Assembly: GCF_036588685.1 (NCBI RefSeq) | Contig: NC_086373.1 | Coordinates: 620,001 to 684,000 of the forward strand | Length of the DNA: 64,000 bases | Reading direction: 5' to 3' | Origin: Mytilus trossulus | Taxonomy: Eukaryota; Mollusca; Bivalvia; Mytilida; Mytilidae | Shown here: piece by piece, positions 58,501-64,000 of the stretch | How positions within the stretch are numbered: the first letter of the stretch is position 1 | Layout of the letters: the number at the start of each line of letters is the position of its first letter | Translations under genes and position numbers: made by a program | Notes under the pieces: generated by a model | The model's input: the letters and a program-made list of their open reading frames with translations, nothing else | The model's database searches: none | Told to the model about the DNA's origin: nothing

Positions 58501-61458
58501 TCATATGGGAGTGTATGAGGAAGAACGAAATATATACTGGAAAACTTCATCAACTTTAAAGTATATAGCTCTTATCAGTTGTTGAAACGTTTAATTAGTA
58601 CCTCGATAAAAATATCACATTGACGCAACGTTAGATATTGCTACTACCACGAAACATAGCGTTAAGTAGATATATGACAGGATTTTTTTTAGAAATGCTG
58701 AAATAAATATTTCAAATTATACATGAAAATAAAGATAGGTTCTTAAATTTTCACATTATGATAGAGAAAGAATAAAAAAAAACAATATTCATAGGCTTAC
58801 GAAGACACAGATTATCCAAAACAACGTTTACTAAGCGTTGTCCCATGTAACAAACTTGAAACATAAAACTCGAACAATTCGCGAAATGTTCACGCAACTC
58901 TTCGAAATTTTGCATGAACATTCTATGACGTTATATGTTTTTAGTATTGGTTAACATGGCTGTCTCCATTTAAAATTTGCATAAATATTTTCAAAATAAA
59001 TATGTTGTACGGAAATATCCCATCGGAAATTCAATTTGGAAACTTGAAATATTTCAGTTCAAAAATAAAATTTTGACAGATAATTCATTAAATTGAAAGC
59101 AGCACTAAGTGTAAGCTCCCAAAGTTCTAATTGAAAAATAAATTGAGCTACATATTCAATACAAAACAATAAATTTGCAATGTCTTGCGGAAATGTCCGA
59201 GTTAAACTTTCATGCCTTCACAAAATTCTTGCGGCCAAAAAACTAGAGATTCTATTTCGTGAAGATGATTTTTCGGCTTTGATAACTATACCAATAAAAA
59301 GTAACTTTAAAGTTGAAGTTGGTAAACCAAATAGCATTAAGATTTCAGAGATGTCTATAAAAAATACGGATTAATGAAAATGTCTTGCAAGTTTGTCCGT
59401 TGTCACAATTTGCCGTCGCCACAATCATATATGCTAGGAACGACATGAACTGCATTCGCGTGTTCCTTCCTCCGACAAATATAAATGACCTGATCTCAAC
59501 AAAACGAAATGATGCACACATTACAAAAATATACATCTATAACACGATAAAAAAGTAAGAAAACTTCAGTATCATTACTATAAGCTATTGTTTGTCACTG
59601 CCTGAATAAAATCATACTCGGGTTGAATATATAATGCAGCAATATTCCTCCAAAAATACATAATTACTAGTAGTAAAATTGAATATCCTATTTTAATTGT
59701 AAAATTATATTAGCTTTGATTCTCACTGCATTTATATTTGTGTGTTATATTTTGAATTTACCCAAAAAGGAAAGCAGGAAGAATAAGATATTGCACCTTT
59801 CCAATATAACGTCATTTTTCTACTACGCCACTAAATGGTAGCAATATCTGACGTTGCGTCATTGCAATTTATATAAACGATACACATAGATACAGTCAAG
59901 TCGACTTAAGGTAACTCACCCTACGTTTCGAATTCATAAACTGAGTAAAAACAAAACTGTGAAAATGGATTGATCTAATACCCCACCCTGAATTGTTTTT
60001 ATATATATGTATATATATGTTTATTTATAGATTAGCTTTAACGTTTAAAGTATTAACGGGGTACTTGTAATATATTTAACATATATGTACCTTCTTTACA
60101 CAAATTACTATAAAAGGCATCAGGAAACGCACTTCCAGCCAAGAAAGCATCATTGTGGTTGTTCATTAACTGAAAGAAAGACAGTCAGCAATATTGATTA
60201 TTAAAAAACTTATCACTTCAAGAGAAAGATCAAAAGAACTAAAAGCCACAATTGATCGGCTTATAGTATGGCAATTTTAAATGATATGCATGGGTCTCTG
60301 CGAATTCAATTGATGTGTTTAAGAAGGAACTTTTCGTTTTTAATTTTCTTTAGAGTTCGTTATATTAGGTTTTATGTTACTTTTTCGGACTGTTACCTTT
60401 TGAGTTTACACATTAAAAAAATAATTATACTTGTTCATCCAGTTTCTACAAGGTTCATATGTTTCACGTTTACCAACTTATGATCCACTCACTATCTAGT
60501 ACCGCTCGGTAGTACCGAATACCGACTATTACAATAACACTTGAGTAATTTATTTCCTTTGATAGTTTAGAGTTGTCTAATTTCAAGATTCGAATTCAGA
60601 GTTGTTGTGAATTTATTAAACAGAACTGACTCCAAACATATTTTGAACTGGTATATCATATCTAAATAGACTAAAGCTTAAAAGACATCTAATAAGAACA
60701 CTAAATTGTACAGGGCGTAAACACAAATGCAAATTTTACCTTCTGGTAATCCACTGTTTTTCCATTTCCCAGAAAATGAAATCTTGCCCTGTGACCTGGA
60801 ACAGAGATTTATAAAATTGAAATAATCTATATAAAGACGTTCTGCTGAGATAAAACACGCATCTGTTTTCTAAGCTATTAGTATATTCATCTTTTATATA
60901 AGCTTTGGATTTCAAATATCTTTGCTACGAGAATCACTGAAGAGACATGTATTGTCGAAATGCGCATCTGGTACCGTTAATGTGATTTAATGACACATCA
61001 CAACAATGAGTGGAATTGTAAAAAGATATTACAGTCATAAGCAATTTACTGCAACGCTATGATTGGTGGAACTATGATAAATATATCCAGTCTTGGAACA
61101 TGTTAATTATTTAAGTAAATATGGGATACTATATGTATAACATTACTGTCTTTTTGATATTTTGAAAATAAGTCGCATTGTCTCTATGATGAGTTAATTT
61201 ATACCAGAAATAACCAAAATTATCAGAAGCGTGGTATGTAATTGGTCACTGGTTTGTGTAGAACTTTCGCCATAGAATATCACACAATAATAAAACAACC
61301 GAAATTATGCACATATTGAATGAGGCGGTTCAAGCAGTAGACCAAAAGAAAAGGAAAACTAGAAGCATACTTATCAACATATGTGTAGTAATTCCACATC
61401 CTTCAACTGATATTAATAGCAAACATGCTACTAACGCTACTAAGCATTTGTCATTCAT
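34436..61458 (-). CDS. GPLD1: Phosphatidylinositol-glycan-specific phospholipase D (23 coding exons, about 838 aa)
   Basis: Secreted enzyme that cleaves GPI anchors. Exons in coding order: 61371-61458, 60740-60795, 60091-60169, 58065-58162, 57543-57653, 56918-56966, 56322-56385, 55738-55834, 55157-55234, 54239-54378, 53628-53823, 52408-52532, 47930-48048, 46358-46461, 44527-44640, 42992-43063, 41438-41588, 40493-40548, 40036-40121, 39332-39674, 36777-36864, 35712-35812, and tentatively 34436-34537. Residues 1-20 are a signal peptide, with mature Cys21. The zinc-dependent PLC-like domain keeps His26, His122, Asp126, His130 (SHQVSDVVWHSLGIEQGF) and His155, matching the catalytic histidines of mammalian GPLD1, plus YFLGGLNDM. 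From about residue 388 there are FG-GAP repeats with Ca loops DVDGDGFED, DINLDGILD, DIDGDGHND and DVNGDGTDD. Total length agrees with the vertebrate enzyme (840). The exon 8 donor is weak, and the last exon rests on phase, length and a short resemblance (VVYAG...GGVHHYY). Confidence 0.93.
34749..34847. repeat. Foldback element in the last GPLD1 intron
   Basis: Arms AAACTCCGAAACGGCGGTGATGTC (about 34750-34773) and GACGTCACCACTGTTTCGGAGTTTGG (about 34821-34846) pair with few mismatches around a loop of about 47 bp. It is partly covered by a meaningless 60-codon frame. Confidence 0.7.
34909..35104 (+). repeat. Dispersed repeat C, second copy
   Basis: From GAGGCCGTTAGTTTTCTCG to GCATACCACATCTTCTTTTTTTATA. 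Same family as 20737-20935 and 47724-47915. Confidence 0.75.
35281..35308 (+). repeat. 28-bp inverted copy of the end of GPLD1 exon 22
   Basis: Perfect reverse complement of 35708-35735, which holds the last 24 bases of exon 22 plus the first four of its donor site. The flanks do not match. Confidence 0.85.
36065..36540 (-). repeat. Two diverged reverse fragments of dispersed repeat E
   Basis: Blocks AATAGTCCACCAGTAGTGG, TTAATGGCACCAATTATCCTG and CCAGATGCGCATTTCGACA (36110-36200), and CTACTGGTCTGGTGATACACTCGG with AATAGTCCACC (36410-36470). They lie in intron 21 of GPLD1. Confidence 0.55.
37039..37313. mobile_element. Foldback MITE with 27-bp perfect terminal inverted repeats
   Basis: The ends TTACAGCGGATTCC...GTGTGTAG and CTACACAC...GGAATCCGCTGTAA are exact complements over 27 bp. 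The inner halves also pair (GGTTAACTTGCTTGTTAAC against TTACAAGCAAGCTAACC; ACCATGAAG against CTTCATGGT), so most of the element folds on itself. It lies in intron 20 of GPLD1; no coding capacity. Confidence 0.8.
37737..38002 (+). repeat. Dispersed repeat B, third copy
   Basis: Shares with 18312-18615 the full set of blocks through GATTCCTGATGTAGGACAGG. It lies in intron 20 of GPLD1, antisense to the gene. Confidence 0.75.
42185..42490 (-). repeat. Dispersed repeat with TGACTTGGTACAGG block
   Basis: The region from about 42295 (CACAAAAATACTGAACTCCG) to CATTTTCTAATGTAGAAAACGG and GAACCTGGTTGAAAAGC resembles 29855-30000 and, in reverse, 19270-19450 and 32940-33120. The 68-codon frame starting at 42185 is lysine-rich and only reflects this repeat. 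Confidence 0.55.
44115..44249. repeat. Foldback element in a GPLD1 intron (between exons 16 and 15)
   Basis: Outer arms GACTGTCTTTTG...GTAAATATG and CATATTTAC...CAAAAGACAGT, inner arms TGATATTCACTTCGGCCG and GGCCTCAGTGAATATCA. The loop is short and GC-rich. Confidence 0.75.
44676..44975. repeat. 32-bp minisatellite beside GPLD1 exon 15
   Basis: About nine head-to-tail units of a 32-bp sequence built on TTGAATGTGTGATTGACTAA and TTGGTTGATTGA, most copies identical. It starts about 35 bp upstream, in gene orientation, of the exon 15 acceptor (44641), so it occupies the branch-point neighbourhood of that intron. Confidence 0.9.
45089..45247. repeat. Foldback element in a GPLD1 intron (between exons 15 and 14)
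   Basis: Nearly full-length palindrome of about 159 bp. Arms AGATTCTACCA...CGATATTTATC...AACTGT pair with the right half, and the centre contains AACGCGAGGCTTGCCGAGCG. No coding capacity. Confidence 0.8.
45876..46075 (+). mobile_element. Diverged retrotransposon tail related to the Penelope-like family (copy i)
   Basis: Begins ACACGACGGGTGTCTTATACG and continues with GCTTACCCTTCCGGGGCACC and GTTTTTAGTGGAGTTTGTGTTG, matching the order of the other tails, but diverges afterwards. Probably a sister subfamily. Confidence 0.55.
46255..46424. repeat. 85-bp tandem duplication covering the 3' part and donor of GPLD1 exon 14
   Basis: Units 46255-46339 and 46340-46424 differ at one visible base. The second (gene-proximal) unit contains the functional donor at 46352-46357; the first unit carries a second identical donor at about 46267-46272. 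Confidence 0.9.
46944..47700 (+). mobile_element. 3' end of a second reverse-transcriptase element (truncated)
   Basis: 46959-47195 encodes 78 residues with GIAHPHFYGNVVNRTRKFRN and NTVIRSLNIVF, resembling the C-terminal end of Penelope-like or related RT proteins. The following sequence to about 47700 (TTTAGTCTTAGATGCATG, GTTAGTGGCTTTGAACTAGC, GTACTCTCAGATCTG) occurs reversed at 13145-13615. It lies inside GPLD1 intron 13, opposite to the gene. Confidence 0.6.
47724..47915 (+). repeat. Dispersed repeat C, third copy, abutting GPLD1 exon 13
   Basis: From AAGGCCGTTAGTTTTCTCG to AATACCACATCTTCTTTTTTATA. It ends only about 14 bp from the exon 13 boundary (47930), so the intron is repeat-derived almost from its donor onwards. 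Confidence 0.75.
48007..48126. repeat. 60-bp tandem duplication covering the acceptor and start of GPLD1 exon 13
   Basis: Units 48007-48066 and 48067-48126 align at an offset of exactly 60 bp with about three to four differences. Both contain the acceptor (TTTTATTAG on the minus strand) and the first 14 codons of exon 13. Confidence 0.9.
49428..51736 (+). CDS. Partial gene of unknown function nested in GPLD1 intron 12
   Basis: Exon 49428-49794 opens with an ATG (122 codons, start MAADTQCSF), contains a leucine-rich middle (TTILLTESGLLFTKF), a basic stretch with Cys pair (RKKSKCCG, about 72-79) and LTSQQVEEISKKYGSVLPVGT, and ends at a GTAAGT donor. Exon 51035-51117 continues in phase with ICTSCRGKIFRDSL and ends at another GTAAGT. 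A third exon is uncertain: from 51710 it stops after eight codons (TGA at 51736), while an acceptor at 51728 would give YLVNIFDYDENKEY and a donor near 51784. AATAAA occurs at 52058. I do not recognise the family; the CxxC pair suggests metal binding. It could be a truncated member of a multi-copy or transposon-linked family. Confidence 0.5.
53270..53515 (+). repeat. Dispersed repeat D, partial copy
   Basis: Contains AAGGTTCAACCCA, ATGTGTTTCCCTCAATTTTGG and TTGAACAGCGGTACAATACT, in the same order as 33235-33700 but with deletions. It lies between GPLD1 exons 12 and 11. Confidence 0.55.
56128..56285 (+). repeat. Diverged dispersed repeat C
   Basis: TTGAATTGCTTCAGATGTTGTCTTG..GCGGCCTTTTAAGGCTAACTC and ATATCATAACACATCTCCTTATG follow the order of the C family with many differences. 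Confidence 0.4.
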
Positions 61459-61934
61459 GATTTACAAATGATGAATTATAAGTTTGATAATATATTTATT
61501 TGGTTATCAGTTAAATTTGCTGTGATCACGAGACATTATTTTACAAGATATACATCACGATTGCATTTTTTCCCCGGGAAATTACTTCTAGAGGCTCTCT
61601 TAGTCAGGCATATTATTTTTCTATTAGATTTACAGCAACTCTTTATTCTTATATTTTTCTGTATATATAAATATATTTATATTCCAACCGCCAATTTCAA
61701 TTTTCTTCTTTCTATGAGGTCAAGTAACTTAAATAGTAACCGTAAAATAAGTTTTTAATGTAGAATTTAAAAAAACTTATTCCAACTATACAAAACCATC
61801 TTTAACTATACGTCATAGGAAGAAGGAAATCAAATTGTCGGTTTAATACATATTAAAAATATATAGGAATGAAGAGTTGTTCAATATAGCCTTGCAGTAA
61901 CGCTACATCGTAAAGAGTTGTTCGTCACTTAGTA
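61459..61934. other. Region upstream of GPLD1 start
   Basis: AT-rich sequence upstream of the minus-strand ATG. It would contain the 5'UTR and promoter; no motif can be assigned. The plus-strand 96-codon frame (61468-61758) has no support. Confidence 0.4.
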
Positions 61935-62170
61935 CTTTTCTATCCCAAATTCATGTATTTGGTTTTTATGTTATATTTGTTATTCTCATCGGATTTTGTC
62001 TAGTGCTTAGTCCATTTCTGTGTGTGTAACATGTTAATGTTGTGTCGTTGTTCTCCTCTTATATTTAATGCGTTTCCCTCACTTTTAGTTTGTTACCCCG
62101 ATTTTGTTTTTTGTCCATCGATTTACGAGGTTTTAACAGGAGTATACTACTGTTGCCTTTATTAAGCACA
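61935..62170 (+). repeat. Dispersed repeat D, partial forward copy
   Basis: Shares with 33420-33680 the blocks TTCATGTATTTGGTTTT, TTGTGTCGTTGTTCTCCTC, ATGCGTTTCCCTC and TACTACTGTTGCCTTTATT. Confidence 0.7.
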
Positions 62171-64000
62171 TTCTAAGAACATAGTATGTTTCTTCTTGAA
62201 AAAAATACATGTGCTGTGATGAAAACACCATTTGTTAACTAGTATACCTAACGAACTAACCCAAAGTAGATGTATTTAGCGCTCTATGTTTTAATGTATA
62301 TACTATGTTACGAAATCAAAACATTTGATTTTACACATATCATCCTTCTTGTTCCTGACGGGTATAATTGAACACTTATGAAATTTAGACGTAGGGTTAA
62401 TTGACTTGAATACACGAAGAGCGTATCTGGTAGATCTTTTGTCGGATTTTATTAATCATTCTTTAATGAATTGGGTGGTTTTTGTCTACATATGAATGTC
62501 ATATATTCTAACAAAGAGCATACACAAAGACAAGGTTGACGCTATTTTTCACAAATAAATTTATTGGATTTTGTAGCCGTAAACAAAAATTTCATTATGT
62601 CCTATTAATGTGTCTTTCAAGGTCAGATCACAGACAGTCTACATTTATAAAAATTAGATATAAACATTATGATAGTGCATTATTTATGTATGTTGATAAT
62701 CTTCATTTTGACCGATTATAATTTGTTGATTGTTTTAAATTACTACCAGAACTCAACATTCTTGATAACAATACCAAGGACACTGTACGTATTGGAAAGA
62801 TAGCATTATTAAAATAATTTCTTAACCTTGAAATACATTTTGCCCTATCAATATTACGTTTATTCTGATAATTCAGTTTTGTGAACAGTTCTGTTTACAT
62901 CAAATTATTAGTTACATCGTGCGCTAATGACCTAATACGATATATATATATATATATATGGGTTTTGTAAATTCCATATGGAATGAGAGCATAGTATTTT
63001 GAAGTCTTGAACGAATGTTTTTGTGTATCATCAAATATTCTGCTGATATCAATTGAATTAACATTAATTTGTAGGCAGCCATAGTTTACCGATGTTCAAG
63101 TCACATGTATCTATTAGAAAGAAACAAATCAAGGTAACAAACAAAACCCAGGGGAATCGCATGGCCCCCAAAAGAACCGGGTTTGTCGACAGGGTAAGCT
63201 TATCATGTCTTCAAGTCATGTGCCAACCACATTTAGTCAATACATCAAAATCAGGAATAGAACTCAATCAATAAATCTTAGACCATTAAAAAATGTCTCT
63301 AGTCACTAAGGACTGATTTAGGTAGGTTACCGAAGTTAGAGTAATAAATCGATTAAGACGGTACAAATCAAAGCAACAAAGCAAACATGATGAATTCGCA
63401 AAGAGGAGAGACATCGTATGTTCCGAAATCGTTATCTTCTCCTGTTATGCATGCCTCATCGCCATGCATATTCACACTTAGTCTAAATGTGGCAGTCGGA
63501 AAGTTTGAGGTTAATAGTTCTAACTACGCGCAAATATATCACAGAAGAGTTCAGACACACATATATATCGTATCTTTAAATAAATTCATGATGGTCACTG
63601 CAAACTTAAGTAGTGTCGATTTAATTCGTTCTTTCTCATAACTGTTTAGGCCGTTTCCTGTATGAAGGCTACCCCTAGTAAGGGAGTCCGTAAAATGTGA
63701 ACATGTTCGAGCGTAATTAACCAATTTATTTACGGAAACACAATACGAACGACAGAAGGTAACCATGCTAATAAATTGACAATTGTAAAGTTAGAACCTT
63801 TAGGTTGACAAAGATTCAAGTTGAAGTCGACCATCAATACATGTATTTATATCGAGGACAAGATCAAGGTATGGAGATTTTTTTTTTATAAAGCGTCGCA
63901 TTCGTTAATGTCATAATTGATCAAAAGAAGATCAAAACTTTCAAAGGGATAATTGATAGTTGATACTCGTTTGAAAATATTTATAAATTAGAATGAACAA
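62171..64000. other. Distal intergenic DNA
   Basis: Holds a (TA)n microsatellite at 62941-62959 and a weak reverse fragment of repeat D near 63070-63160. Short ORFs (62536, 63092, 63387) show no recognisable protein pattern. Confidence 0.45.

Noticed and set aside
58266..58559. 97-codon plus-strand ORF upstream of GPLD1 exon 4
   Set aside because: AT-driven composition, no motif, located in a GPLD1 intron on the opposite strand.

Overview
The window is nuclear DNA of an animal: AT-rich, with many small exons bounded by GT/AG introns, and packed with dispersed repeats. Several of these repeats have the look of families I know as very common in marine mussels (Mytilus-like bivalves). Genus-level placement is therefore an inference from repeat content; the gene content only says invertebrate animal. 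No rRNA, tRNA, CRISPR or bacterial features were seen.

Three protein-coding genes can be assembled exon by exon with consistent reading phase. (1) 6167-12740, plus strand, five exons, 664 aa: an N-terminal HEPN domain of the DZIP3-like type, a helical linker, an unnamed module of about 100 aa found with such HEPN domains, and a C-terminal NHL/TRIM-like beta-propeller, with no RING or B-box. This is the most interesting gene of the window. (2) 21165-30525, plus strand, ten coding exons, 341 aa: a peroxisomal FAD-dependent D-amino-acid/D-aspartate oxidase ending in the PTS1 tripeptide SKL. (3) 34436-61458, minus strand, 23 coding exons, about 838 aa: phosphatidylinositol-glycan-specific phospholipase D (GPLD1), with signal peptide, zinc-dependent phospholipase C-like domain and FG-GAP beta-propeller with four Ca-binding loops. 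Genes 2 and 3 are convergent, about 3.9 kb apart. A fourth, partial gene of unknown function lies on the plus strand inside a GPLD1 intron (49428 to about 51736).

The rest is mobile and repeat DNA. A Penelope-like reverse transcriptase remnant (3654-5660, minus) is contiguous with a tail that recurs at least seven more times in the window with a fixed 3' end and variable 5' truncation; a second RT tail family is at 46944-47700. There is a TTAA-flanked MITE (13621-14155), several foldback elements (8761-8907, 34749-34847, 37039-37313, 44115-44249, 45089-45247), a 1.3-kb element with an internal 502-bp tandem duplication (15118-16450), a 286-bp direct duplication (1213/1833), and minisatellites at 15165, 30538, 32100 and 44676.

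The GPLD1 gene carries two independent partial exon duplications in neighbouring exons: a 60-bp in-frame duplication that doubles a splice acceptor (48007-48126) and an 85-bp duplication that doubles a splice donor (46255-46424). The three main genes have no evident shared pathway; their proximity looks incidental.
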